Under the pieces are notes generated by a model. The model was not told the origin of the DNA. It made no database searches and was given only the letters and a program-made list of their open reading frames with translations. A stretch of 34,553 nt of DNA from a virus, in IMG/VR virus record IMGVR_UViG_3300035703_000265, positions 1-34,553 of that record. The stretch is one strand, 5' to 3'. The position numbers were made by a program, and so were the translations under genes. Positions 5,809 to 11,953 of the stretch are shown one piece after another. The first letter of the stretch is position 1; every line of letters starts with the position of its first letter.

Positions 5809-6039
5809 TTAATATACAGCTAAAGCTACTTTTTTTGCACAAGTTAAACCAAATGGAAAATAACCTTGGCTTTCTTCTTGAGGAACTACATTGTCAATGT
5901 AGTATTTATTTGTTTTAAAACTTAGTTCTAGCCAAGCTGCATTTCCTTTTAATTGTTTTCCGCAGCAGGCGCATACATCATCTTTATCAATCTGCATTTT
6001 TGATTGCTGTGCTAAAACTTGTTTTTTTGTTGCTTTCAT
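5809..6039 (-). CDS. First gene of leftward operon, Cys-containing protein
   Basis: Seventy-six residues from the ATG at 6039, which has a strong AAGGAGA site 8 bases upstream; an extended frame to 6096 lies in the promoter region and is rejected. It contains DVCACCGKQLKGNAAWLEL and a later FGLTCAKKV, so three or four Cys could form a small zinc site. Basic N-terminus (KATKKQVLAQQ). As first gene after the leftward promoter, it may be highly expressed early. No family recognised. Confidence 0.6.
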   Translation of the reverse strand: MKATKKQVLAQQSKMQIDKDDVCACCGKQLKGNAAWLELSFKTNKYYIDNVVPQEESQGYFPFGLTCAKKVALAVY

Positions 6040-6075
6040 TTTTATTTCTCCTTCACAAGAAATTAAGCAAAATCG

Positions 6076-6103
6076 CTTATATGTAGAATACCACATCTGC
6101 CAA
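6076..6103 (-). promoter_or_regulatory. Leftward sigma70-type early promoter
   Basis: On the minus strand TTGGCA (-35, 6103-6098) is followed by a 16-base spacer and TATAAG (-10, 6081-6076), each one base from consensus. Predicted start near 6069, about 30 bases before the ATG at 6039. It drives the whole leftward recombination operon. A TGTAGAAT copy (6082-6089) lies in the spacer. Confidence 0.65.
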
Positions 6104-6159
6104 AAAAATGTAGAATTTTTTATTAGTATTTATACTTAGTTAAAAAAATGAATAGCCTG

Positions 6160-6181
6160 TTGTAGAATCAAAGATCTACAA
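6160..6181 (+). promoter_or_regulatory. Inverted-repeat operator over rightward -10
   Basis: TTGTAGA (6160-6166), 8 bases, TCTACAA (6175-6181) is a perfect 7-bp inverted repeat. It covers TAGAAT (6163-6168), the likely -10 of the rightward promoter, with a weak -35 TTAAAA at 6140-6145. Two more TGTAGAAT copies stand at 6082 and 6109. AAGGAG follows at 6181 for the Cro-like gene at 6193. The likely ligand is the Cro-like protein it precedes. Confidence 0.55.
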
Positions 6182-6192
6182 AAGGAGAAGAT

Positions 6193-6390
6193 ATGGAAAC
6201 TGTTGCACAAAAACAACACTTTGATAAATTGCTTGAGATCTTTGGTGGATATAAAGAGATGGCGCAAAAGCTCAATATGAAGTATGTAACAGTCTATGCA
6301 TGGTCAATGCGCAACAGCATACCTAAAAAGCACCACCAAGCGATTATTGCTGCATCAGAGGGCAGACTAACTGCTGAAGATCTTGGCTAG
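6193..6390 (+). CDS. Cro/YdaS-like helix-turn-helix regulator
   Basis: Sixty-five residues. The core FGGYKEMAQKLNMKYVTVYAW (residues about 15-35) reads as a lambda-repressor-like helix-turn-helix: helix 2 KEMAQKL, turn NMK, recognition helix YVTVYAW, then NSIPKKH and a final helix with LTAEDL, as in YdaS/Cro-type phage proteins. Strong AAGGAGA ribosome-binding site. It probably represses the divergent promoters at 6076-6181. No CI-type partner is present on the other strand, where the first leftward gene is a Cys-containing protein. The next gene starts inside its last codons. Confidence 0.75.
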   Translation: METVAQKQHFDKLLEIFGGYKEMAQKLNMKYVTVYAWSMRNSIPKKHHQAIIAASEGRLTAEDLG

Positions 6391-6694
6391 TCTTAATCAG
6401 CGCACAATCGCTTTATTTGAAGAAAGAGGGTATCAATGCGATACAGTCGAATCCTACAATGCCTTTACAAGGCGCAAAAAAGACCTATTCGGTCTGTTCG
6501 ACATATTGGCTATTGGAAAAGAAGAAACTGTGGCAATTCAACTTACATCAAAAAGCAATATGTCAGCAAGGGTAAAAAAAATAAGCGAATCGCCTATCCT
6601 TCCAGAGCTTTTAAGATCCAAGTGGAGAATTTTAGTCATTGGGTGGTTCAAAAAGCCCAATGGAAGATACGATTACAAAGAATTTGAATTTTAG
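6383..6694 (+). CDS. PD-(D/E)XK-like putative nuclease (TTG start)
   Basis: 103 residues from a TTG that overlaps the end of the Cro-like gene. The pattern RRKKDLFGLFDILAIGKEET then VAIQLTSKSN (residues 30-60) matches a restriction-fold family in which D-x-x-G-x-x-D is followed by (A/I)-I-Q-x-T; the usual (D/E)XK is thus QLT, so catalysis may be altered. The second half ends in a basic strand-rich segment (KWRILVIGWFKK). Such proteins are frequent as single genes in phage early regions; function not established. Confidence 0.55.
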   Translation: MASLNQRTIALFEERGYQCDTVESYNAFTRRKKDLFGLFDILAIGKEETVAIQLTSKSNMSARVKKISESPILPELLRSKWRILVIGWFKKPNGRYDYKEFEF

Positions 6695-6710
6695 TTTATA
6701 GTATTGATTC

Positions 6711-6890
6711 GGTCTTATCTGGGCGATGAAAACCACTAGCAGATAAGATACAAGGGCTACTAGGGGTTCAAAGGATGTAACAGCCCAAACATCGGTGGCG
6801 AAGATAGTGCCGATTCCTTGAAAGACTGTCGGGTTCTGTGGCTCCAAGAGACAGATGAAGGCGAATCTAGGTTAGGCTAGGTTCGTTCAC
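6711..6890 (+). ncRNA. Candidate structured non-coding RNA
   Basis: No gene lies between 6695 and 7015. Stem A: 6713-6721 with 6740-6748 (9 bp). Stem B: GGGCT 6754-6758 with AGCCC 6782-6786. Stem C: ATCGG 6791-6795 with CCGAT 6810-6814. Stem D: CTGTC 6826-6830 with GACAG 6850-6854. Stem E: 6862-6870 with 6877-6885 (9 bp, one G-T pair). The loops of A (AACCACTAG, 6731-6739) and B (CTAGGGGTT, 6760-6768) are complementary at 8 of 9 bases. A further helix, 6767-6775 with 6815-6822, could replace B. A -10-like TATAGT at 6697-6702 would start the RNA near 6709. G+C is higher than around it. I do not recognise a known class. Confidence 0.6.
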
Positions 6891-6899
6891 CAAAAGACA

Positions 6900-6988
6900 G
6901 TTATATATTTATATAACTTATAACTACTAAAATGTTTCTTAAAATATACCTAAAGGTTAATATTTGTATCATAAAAGATACATTAACC
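6900..6988. other. A+T-rich palindrome cluster, possible origin or regulatory site
   Basis: GTTATATA-TT-TATATAAC (6900-6917) is a perfect 8-bp-arm palindrome. A second nested inverted repeat follows: GGTTAA (6955-6960) with TTAACC (6983-6988), enclosing GTATC (6966-6970) and GATAC (6977-6981) round an ATAAAA loop. The stretch between is nearly pure A/T. There is no U-run, so a terminator is unlikely. With no gene present, a DNA-unwinding or protein-binding site is possible. Confidence 0.4.
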
Positions 6989-7015
6989 TGTTTAATGGAA
7001 CATTTATGAGCCATT

Positions 7016-7696
7016 ATGGATGAACAAACATTTAAGCAGCAAGCTCTACAATTCTTAGAAAAAGAAACTCGATTTGAGTGCCATGCTTATCCTTGTTTAA
7101 ATGACGATAGGAGTCATGGATTCGATGAACACTATGTCTACCATGTCGCATGGGCTGCAAACAAAATAGCGCACATTAATCCGCTTTCTCATGTCGATAT
7201 AGGCTCATCTCTACATCTCTGCACTACAGTCGCAGCTCATACTCAAACTACTTACTTAGATTTTCGAGTTCCTAATCTTCATGTAGAAAATCTATCAGTA
7301 GGACAAATCGATATAGCCAATCAATCGATAGAGCCTGTAGAATCTTTATCATGCTGTCATGTTGTAGAGCATATAGGTTTAGGCAGATATGGCGATAATC
7401 TCGACAATACAGGCGATCTTAAAGCAATTGAAAATCTCAAAAAAAGCGCAGCAAAGCATTTGCTATTTGTTGTGCCTGTTGGTAAGCCTGCTGTTTATTT
7501 CAATGCACATCGAGTCTATAGCCCTGTCTATATCGCCTCACTATTTGCAGAATTTGTTTGCAAAGAGTTTTACTTGATACCTAATAATGGCGAAAAGCCT
7601 AGAGTAAGTCTTATAGAAGAGTTGGAGCTCCCATATGCTTGCGGCTGTTTTCATTTTATTAGTAGAAATACTTACATTAAAAATGTAGAATTTTGA
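7016..7696 (+). CDS. DUF268 family methyltransferase-like protein
   Basis: A 226-residue protein that fits DUF268, a family found in O-antigen and glycan clusters and resembling SAM-dependent methyltransferases: SHVDIGSS (residues 68-75) is the glycine-poor cofactor-like motif, then SLSCCHVVEHIGLGRYGD (120-137), VPVGKP (163-168) and FNAHRVYSP (172-180), all highly characteristic. Substrate unknown; sugar methylation or a related glycan step is a family-based guess. It is the first gene after the structured-RNA region and stands alone, with no good ribosome-binding site (a GGAA precedes a tiny out-of-frame ATG at 7006). It joins the glycosyltransferases of this phage as part of a possible glycan set. 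Confidence 0.8.
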   Translation: MDEQTFKQQALQFLEKETRFECHAYPCLNDDRSHGFDEHYVYHVAWAANKIAHINPLSHVDIGSSLHLCTTVAAHTQTTYLDFRVPNLHVENLSVGQIDIANQSIEPVESLSCCHVVEHIGLGRYGDNLDNTGDLKAIENLKKSAAKHLLFVVPVGKPAVYFNAHRVYSPVYIASLFAEFVCKEFYLIPNNGEKPRVSLIEELELPYACGCFHFISRNTYIKNVEF

Positions 7697-7720
7697 TAAG
7701 ATATTGCAAAAGGGGGAAAT

Positions 7721-8023
7721 ATGAAAACTTTTATCGCAGCAGTTTTAGCTACATTTACAATCAATTTTGCTAATGCAGAAGCTATCGCGCAATCGCCAAA
7801 TGAGGGAAATGGTTTTATTGTTTTGACGAATGAAGTATGTAAAGTAGGCAACAAAACTTTTAAAGAGCTGAACAGAGTTTATAGCTACACAGCTAGAGGT
7901 GATACTCAAGAAGGCTGCTTTATGCTTGAAGATGATACTGTAGTAGTAGTATGGGAAAGTGGTAACAAAAAGCGATATGCAGCAAGCGGCTTTACACTCA
8001 TCAATAGAGGTAATCGCATATGA
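7721..8023 (+). CDS. Secreted or periplasmic small protein
   Basis: One hundred residues with a clear Sec signal peptide, MKTFIAAVLATFTINFANA, cut site after ANA by the AxA rule. The mature part is beta-rich with two cysteines (EVCKVG...EGCFMLEDD) that could form a disulfide in the periplasm. Excellent ribosome-binding site AGGGGGAA. The TGTAGAATTTTGATA just upstream (7684) lies at the end of the previous gene and may hold a -10. Periplasmic phage proteins often block superinfection, but no family is recognised. ATGA overlap with the next gene. Confidence 0.65.
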   Translation: MKTFIAAVLATFTINFANAEAIAQSPNEGNGFIVLTNEVCKVGNKTFKELNRVYSYTARGDTQEGCFMLEDDTVVVVWESGNKKRYAASGFTLINRGNRI

Positions 8024-8262
8024 CTGCATACGAACTAGCAAAAGAATTAGAGTTGATGTTGTTGCAAATTGGCATACAAGATAATCGCATTCCTAAAATG
8101 CTGCGCCAACAAGCAGACCGCATAGAAAGAAAGCGAGAATTGATAAGAGAACAGACCGCTTTACTTGTCAAACAAAACAACCGCATAGCGGAGTTAGAGA
8201 AATTATTAGAAGAAGCAAACAGCGTTTTAGATACTATAGATTGTGGGGATTCAATTAAATGA
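8020..8262 (+). CDS. Coiled-coil phage protein
   Basis: Eighty residues: a short N-terminal part, then a long heptad-like helix (about 28-68) RKRELIREQTALLVKQNNRIAELEKLLEEAN. Such MTAYELAKELE...RI.ELE proteins are common tiny phage early genes with unknown role. Coupled by ATGA overlaps to both neighbours. Confidence 0.65.
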   Translation: MTAYELAKELELMLLQIGIQDNRIPKMLRQQADRIERKRELIREQTALLVKQNNRIAELEKLLEEANSVLDTIDCGDSIK

Positions 8263-8537
8263 CAACACCTGAAAAAGAGTTTTTTAACAAAATAACAGAT
8301 GTATCAAATGTGCCGTTTGCTATGGCAGTATTAAATGACAATGGCGAAATAACAGAATTTGGCCATTATCAAGTAGATTTTGCCCATGAAATACCGCACA
8401 TTCCACTTTACACCACACCACAACTAAAAGAGTTAAGTGATGAGGAAATATTGAATTTGTATAAAGAAACTGAAGCGGATAATGGCGGAATTAGGGAATT
8501 TGCTAAAGCAATACTAAAGAAAGCGAATGAGAAATGA
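8259..8537 (+). CDS. Phage hypothetical protein with PLYTTPQ motif
   Basis: Ninety-two residues. The stretch HIPLYTTPQLKELSDEEILNLYKE is a signature I recall from many small phage proteins, in which P-L-Y-T-x-P precedes LSDEEI. The N-terminal half looks like a beta-rich module, the C-terminal half is a helix. Function unknown. ATGA overlap with 8020-8262 and with the micro-ORF at 8534. Confidence 0.6.
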   Translation: MTTPEKEFFNKITDVSNVPFAMAVLNDNGEITEFGHYQVDFAHEIPHIPLYTTPQLKELSDEEILNLYKETEADNGGIREFAKAILKKANEK

Positions 8538-8599
8538 TTATTAAATCTGAGTTTTGGCATATCTTGCAAAAGCATATTGAGCTAAGAAAAAATAAATGA
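8534..8599 (+). CDS. Micro-ORF of 21 codons
   Basis: MIIKSEFWHILQKHIELRKNK, bridged to both neighbours by exact ATGA overlaps. It fills the only gap between two tightly coupled genes, so it may be a true microprotein or just a coupling device that carries ribosomes to the next start. Evidence is positional only. Confidence 0.35.
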   Translation: MIIKSEFWHILQKHIELRKNK

Positions 8600-8829
8600 A
8601 TTTGTTAAAATGGATAGGCACAATACTTTGTCTCATCGGGATTGGGCTTACCTCTGTCAATATTTATCCAGCAAACATATTCCTAAGTTTGATTGGTAGT
8701 GCAATATGGACATTGTGTGGCATATATCAGCGCGATATGCCATTGATATTAGTAGAAGCTGCAGCAGTAGTAATGTATTTTGGTGGATGTGTAATTTACA
8801 TCTCTTATGAATTATCTAAGTGGTTTTAA
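8596..8829 (+). CDS. Three-helix membrane protein
   Basis: Seventy-seven residues, almost entirely hydrophobic, with three predicted transmembrane segments (about 5-25, 27-45, 50-72). The motif LCLIGIGLTSVNIYPAN followed by GSAIWTLCGIYQRDMPLILVE is reminiscent of small phage and bacterial membrane proteins with a PnuC- or SWEET-like flavour; I would not assign transport. It has no separate strong ribosome-binding site and relies on coupling with the micro-ORF before it. Confidence 0.6.
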   Translation: MNLLKWIGTILCLIGIGLTSVNIYPANIFLSLIGSAIWTLCGIYQRDMPLILVEAAAVVMYFGGCVIYISYELSKWF

Positions 8830-8830
8830 T

Positions 8831-9100
8831 ATGCATTGGAATCATAGAGTGGTAGACTTTACAGACGAAAACAATGGTGAATCTTGGTTAGAGATCTGTG
8901 AGGTATTTTATACAGATGAAGGTCAGCCTTACTTATACACAGCAAGAGGTGTAGGCGTAGTAGGTGAAGATAAAGAAATAATTAAAGATACTCTTTACAA
9001 AATGTTAGATTGTTTAAATAAGCCTGTGCTTATGAAAGCAGACTTTAATACAAGTGTAAAAATATGGATGAAAGATGAAGATAACAGTTCAAATAGTTAG
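8831..9100 (+). CDS. Phage hypothetical protein (MHWNHRVV family)
   Basis: Eighty-nine residues from ATG 8831. An in-frame ATG at 8807 exists but overlaps the membrane protein and lacks a site. Proteins beginning M-x-W-N-x-R-V-V and followed by EICEVFYTDEGQPYLYT form a widespread small phage family of unknown function; this resemblance decides the start. Ends 26 bases inside the next frame. Confidence 0.6.
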   Translation: MHWNHRVVDFTDENNGESWLEICEVFYTDEGQPYLYTARGVGVVGEDKEIIKDTLYKMLDCLNKPVLMKADFNTSVKIWMKDEDNSSNS

Positions 9101-9365
9101 AGAGTTGCCAGATGGCTCTGCTGAATGTAAAGTAGAAATGGATAGAGCAGGCCTAAAGTTTTTATTGCAAGCTGGTTTTGATTGTGTGATGGAAGAAGCA
9201 GTAGGGTTAAGGGAGAAAAAAAATGACATTCGAGCAGTTTTGGCAGCTATACCCAAGAAAAGTAGGAAAGCTAACAGCAAAAAGGTCTTGGGAGAAACTA
9301 AGTCAAGAAAACAAACAAAAAGCACTAGAAGCAATAGTAGAGCATCGAAAATTTTGGGTCGCTAA
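9075..9365 (+). CDS. Small phage protein with frame problem at A8 run
   Basis: Residues 1-50 (MKITVQIVRELPDGSAECKV ... LREKK) look like a common small phage protein with a helical end. After the run of eight A at 9216-9223 the frame continues as a Lys/Ser/Arg-rich tail for 46 codons that is simply the shadow of the next gene. A shift of -1 at the run would give an immediate TGA at 9224-9226, making the usual ATGA overlap with the ATG at 9223; a +1 shift would fuse it to the next protein. So the true product is probably about 50 residues, and either the run is mis-sequenced by one base or frameshifting occurs. Confidence 0.45.
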   Translation: MKITVQIVRELPDGSAECKVEMDRAGLKFLLQAGFDCVMEEAVGLREKKNDIRAVLAAIPKKSRKANSKKVLGETKSRKQTKSTRSNSRASKILGR

Positions 9366-9597
9366 AGGCACAGACTGGGAGTTTATACCTCATGCAAGCA
9401 CTTGGCTGAATCAGGAACGGTTCGAAGATGAGCTTGATATGACACCTAAGCAGCATAAGATCGATAAAGATTGGATGTTTAGTAATGAAGGAATCGAGCA
9501 AAAAGCTAAAGAGCTTGGTATACTAGGCAATGGCTACGACACTTATCAATCACTCAAACTTAAATGTATGAAGGCTTTAGGTATGAGTATGCAGTAA
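9223..9597 (+). CDS. Replication-initiator C-terminal-like protein
   Basis: 124 residues. The N-terminal 75 residues, FEQFWQLYPRKVGKLTAKRSW ... HASTWLNQERFEDEL, match the small module usually found at the C-terminus of phage replication initiators or replisome organisers (FxxFWxxYPRKVxKxxAxKxW, then P.ATWLN..RW.DE). Here it stands alone, without the DNA-binding part. It may act as a helicase-loading or DnaA/DnaB-contacting factor. It is the only replication-related gene seen in the window, so the phage presumably uses the host polymerase, primase and helicase. GGGAG before the A run is a fair ribosome-binding site. Confidence 0.65.
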   Translation: MTFEQFWQLYPRKVGKLTAKRSWEKLSQENKQKALEAIVEHRKFWVAKGTDWEFIPHASTWLNQERFEDELDMTPKQHKIDKDWMFSNEGIEQKAKELGILGNGYDTYQSLKLKCMKALGMSMQ

Positions 9598-9617
9598 ACT
9601 TTAGTAATGGGGGAACT

Positions 9618-10025
9618 ATGTTAAAGCAACAATCGCTAGATATTTTTGATAGCAATGAAGAAAACCTAATCAGCTCTGTCTACACAAAAAAAGTAGAAGT
9701 GCCTGTTTATGTGCCTAACTATCAAAAGCCAAGTATTCATGAGCTTTACGATCATACAAAGACTGTTAAGCTCATTCAGAAGATTAAAGAGTCTAATGTT
9801 TCTGAAGATGAAAAGAAGTTTCTCATTTATGCAGCATATCGCCACACAATCTTAAACTTTGCAAAGATAGCAGACTACTACTCGCACTCAAGCGAAGAGC
9901 TGCAAGACTTAATGGAACAATCTGCGCTAGTCATTATTGACTTTGATAAAGCCATAGAGAATGGCTTTGCTATTTTGAACTCAGAGCTGTCAAATCAGTA
10001 TTTAGAGGATCAAAATGCAAAATAA
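9618..10025 (+). CDS. Partner gene of TAGT-like glycosyltransferase
   Basis: 135 residues from ATG 9618, chosen for its GGGGGA site; an upstream in-frame ATG at 9564 lies in the previous gene. Core: KTVKLIQKIKESNVSEDEKKFLIYAAYRHTILNFAKIADYYSHSSEELQDLMEQSALVIIDFDKAI (given here only as a description of the motif region, residues about 50-115, key parts SEDEKKFL, AAYRH, KIADYY, LMEQSALVIIDFD). From memory, very similar proteins sit directly before TAGT-type glycosyltransferases in other phages and resemble the C-terminal part of ParB-like proteins. The 11-base overlap with the next gene fits a two-gene module. Confidence 0.6.
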   Translation: MLKQQSLDIFDSNEENLISSVYTKKVEVPVYVPNYQKPSIHELYDHTKTVKLIQKIKESNVSEDEKKFLIYAAYRHTILNFAKIADYYSHSSEELQDLMEQSALVIIDFDKAIENGFAILNSELSNQYLEDQNAK

Positions 10026-10896
10026 TTTTGCTGTGTTTATTCTGTCGCATGGCAGACCTGATCGAGTTTTTACTTACAAAACTCTTAGAGATAAAGGCTA
10101 TACAGGCAAAATCTACATCATTATTGATGATGAAGATAAAAGTTATGATGAGTATGCAAAGACATATGGAGATCAAGTAATTACTTTCTCTAAGAAAGAA
10201 GCAATAAAGACTTTTGACATAGGCGATAACTTCTCAGACAACAGAGCTGTTGTGTTTGCTAGAAATGCTTGTTTTGACATCGCGAAGAAGATTGGCTGCA
10301 CATACTTTATGCAGCTCGATGATGACTACACAGACTTTAGATGGTCATTCACAAATGAAAAAAAATATGTAACGAACAAGTATATGAAGAATCTTGATGC
10401 AGTTTTTGACATATTGCTCAAATTCTACAAAGCTACACCATTTACATCAATCAGCATGGCGCAAGGTGGCGACTTTATTGGTGGCGAAGGTAGCGGTCTA
10501 AGCAAAACTTTTCTAGATGGTCAAATAGCTAGAAAATGCATGAACTCTTTTATCTGTTCTATAGAAAGACCATTTCAATTCTTAGGTAGAATCAATGAAG
10601 ATGTCAATGCATACTGTAATTTTGGCTACAGAGGTCATCTTTTTATGACTGTCGCGCAGCTCAGACTTGAGCAGAAGCAAACTCAGAGTAATGCTGGTGG
10701 TCTTACAGACATCTATTTAAACTTTGGCACTTATGTCAAAAGTTTTTACTCTGTAATCTACAATCCATCTAGTGTTAAAGTAAGACAGATGGGTCAGAAT
10801 AACAAGCGACTACATCACAGCATCAATTGGGACACTACAGTTCCTAAAATAATGTCAGAAAAATTTAGAAAAAAATCGCAGCAATTAAATGCATGA
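10015..10896 (+). CDS. TET-associated-type glycosyltransferase (TAGT-like, GT-A fold)
   Basis: A 293-residue enzyme. FAVFILSHGRPD (residues 5-16), IYIIIDDED (33-41), RNACFDIA (83-90) and the metal-binding MQLDDDYTDF (99-108) follow the order seen in TAGT proteins, GT-A-fold transferases first described beside TET/JBP oxygenases in phages and thought to glycosylate oxidised pyrimidines. RINEDVNAYCNFG near 192-204 and QKQTQSNAGGLTDIYL near 221-236 are other conserved blocks. No TET/JBP, dCMP hydroxymethylase or thymidylate-synthase homologue is in this window, so the acceptor is unknown: DNA base, protein or glycan. Translationally coupled to its partner gene upstream. Confidence 0.75.
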   Translation: MQNNFAVFILSHGRPDRVFTYKTLRDKGYTGKIYIIIDDEDKSYDEYAKTYGDQVITFSKKEAIKTFDIGDNFSDNRAVVFARNACFDIAKKIGCTYFMQLDDDYTDFRWSFTNEKKYVTNKYMKNLDAVFDILLKFYKATPFTSISMAQGGDFIGGEGSGLSKTFLDGQIARKCMNSFICSIERPFQFLGRINEDVNAYCNFGYRGHLFMTVAQLRLEQKQTQSNAGGLTDIYLNFGTYVKSFYSVIYNPSSVKVRQMGQNNKRLHHSINWDTTVPKIMSEKFRKKSQQLNA

Positions 10897-11092
10897 AAAA
10901 TCAATTGATACATACAGTCAAGAATGGAAGTTTCAATGCGGTGTCAGGCAGCTTTGCAAATGGCGCGCAGAATGGGGTCTGCAAAAGTTTCGAGATTATT
11001 TGTCTGAGCATAAAATAGACAAAAAATTGTTAGATGCATTTGCAGATCAATGGCAGAAAGGTAACAGGGGAGAATGGGTGAAATGGTTATAA
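10889..11092 (+). CDS. Phage hypothetical protein (DUF7696-like)
   Basis: Sixty-seven residues with EWKFQCGVRQLCKWRAEWG then a helix and ADQWQKGNRGEW. The pattern W-x3-C-x-V-R-x-L-x-x-W and Q-W-x-x-G-N-R-G matches a common small phage family of unknown role. Overlaps the glycosyltransferase stop by 8 bases. Confidence 0.6.
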   Translation: MHEKSIDTYSQEWKFQCGVRQLCKWRAEWGLQKFRDYLSEHKIDKKLLDAFADQWQKGNRGEWVKWL

Positions 11093-11226
11093 AAAAATTT
11101 ATTAGCTTCTTATTAGCTATTACAGCACCAATTTGGATATTGCCAGTTGGTGTTGTTTTAATAATATTTTTTGCAATATTAGAAATGTATAAACAAATTG
11201 ATAAAGTTTTATGGAATAAAAAATGA
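11074..11226 (+). CDS. Small membrane protein
   Basis: Fifty residues, MGEMVIKKFISFLLAITAP then IWILPVGVVLIIFFAILEMY and a charged tail. One long or two short transmembrane helices between residues 8 and 38. The second ATG at 11083 is an alternative start with better spacing from GGGGAG. Linked by ATGA overlap to the next gene. Function unknown. Confidence 0.6.
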   Translation: MGEMVIKKFISFLLAITAPIWILPVGVVLIIFFAILEMYKQIDKVLWNKK

Positions 11227-11552
11227 TAGATATAGAGCCAACAAAAGCAGTTGAATACATTATGAAGAATAGTGCTGACTTTGCTAAAGCAAAAGCAGAA
11301 AGAGTTTATCTAGAGAGCTTTCTCAGATCTAAGAAAAGTATCTTGATGGCAAAATCATCTGCAAAGTCTGTTGCTGCAGCAGAAGTAGATGCTTATGCAG
11401 ATCCAGAATATATTGGTCTGCTAGAGGGTTTAAAAGAAGCTGTAGAAGCTGAAGAAAAGTTAAAATGGATGCTTACAGCAGCTCAGTTAAAAGTAGAGAT
11501 TTGGCGAAGTCAAGAAGCAACAAATAGGGTAATTGACAACAATGCTAGATAG
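11223..11552 (+). CDS. Helical phage early protein
   Basis: A 109-residue, mostly helical protein. The pattern FAKAKAERVYLESFLRSKKSILM ... AYADPEYIGLLEGLKEAVEAEEKLKW ... LKVEIWRSQEATNR belongs to a widespread phage family of unknown function that I recognise from many Gram-negative siphophages and podophages, often near replication and recombination genes. It probably forms a coiled-coil dimer. Confidence 0.65.
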   Translation: MIDIEPTKAVEYIMKNSADFAKAKAERVYLESFLRSKKSILMAKSSAKSVAAAEVDAYADPEYIGLLEGLKEAVEAEEKLKWMLTAAQLKVEIWRSQEATNRVIDNNAR

Positions 11553-11625
11553 CGACTTTGTTTATCTTGTTGGCTTAGTTATATTTTTAATAACTGCTGT
11601 ATCTATATGGATCGCTTTTGACTAA
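11542..11625 (+). CDS. Tiny membrane protein
   Basis: Twenty-seven residues, MLDSDFVYLVGLVIFLITA then VSIWIAFD; a single transmembrane helix. It overlaps its neighbours by 11 bases and by TAATG. Supported by position and by its clean hydrophobic profile only. Confidence 0.45.
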   Translation: MLDSDFVYLVGLVIFLITAVSIWIAFD

Positions 11626-11780
11626 TGGATTCTACAAATTACGATTTATACCAAAAGAAGTATACAGAGTTGCTAAAAACAGCTCATTTCTTGTCGCACT
11701 TGCTAAAGAAAACAAGAGAAGAAAATGTTTTGCTTAGAGCAGAACTAGAAAAGAAAACTAACTTAGAAGGAAATCATTGA
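11625..11780 (+). CDS. Small helical protein
   Basis: Fifty-one residues with a coiled-coil-like centre, YTELLKTAHFLSHLLKKTRE then ENVLLRAELEKK. TAATG overlap with the gene before and TGATG overlap with the one after, the same coupling style as the rest of the operon. No known family. Confidence 0.5.
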   Translation: MDSTNYDLYQKKYTELLKTAHFLSHLLKKTREENVLLRAELEKKTNLEGNH

Positions 11781-11953
11781 TGATCGATTATGCTGAATTT
11801 GTCTTAAAATTAAAAAGTCTACAAAATCAATACCATGACTGTATGCTGCACAAAGATTTAGAGCAGGCCATGATTGTTTCAGACAGCATCTTAAAAACAG
11901 CTAAATCAATCAATGACTTTACTAAGTTATGTATAGAAACAAAAAGCTGCTAG
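11780..11953 (+). CDS. Small helical protein
   Basis: Fifty-seven residues, MIDYAEFVLKLKSLQNQYHD ... SILKTAKSINDFTKLC. Two amphipathic helices in prospect; no motif or family. It overlaps the YbcO-like gene by 25 bases. The pattern resembles small phage proteins that describe pairs of helices flanking a His/Asp turn, without known role. Confidence 0.5.
   Translation: MIDYAEFVLKLKSLQNQYHDCMLHKDLEQAMIVSDSILKTAKSINDFTKLCIETKSC

Noticed and set aside
6711-6890. Group I intron or hammerhead ribozyme
   Set aside because: A GAAGATAGTGCC piece and a CAGATGA...CGAA piece recall these, but P3/P7 partners, splice context and a proper hammerhead stem II are missing, and no gene is interrupted.
9564-9617. 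Upstream start for the TAGT partner protein
   Set aside because: It lies inside the previous gene and lacks a ribosome-binding site, whereas ATG 9618 has GGGGGA.
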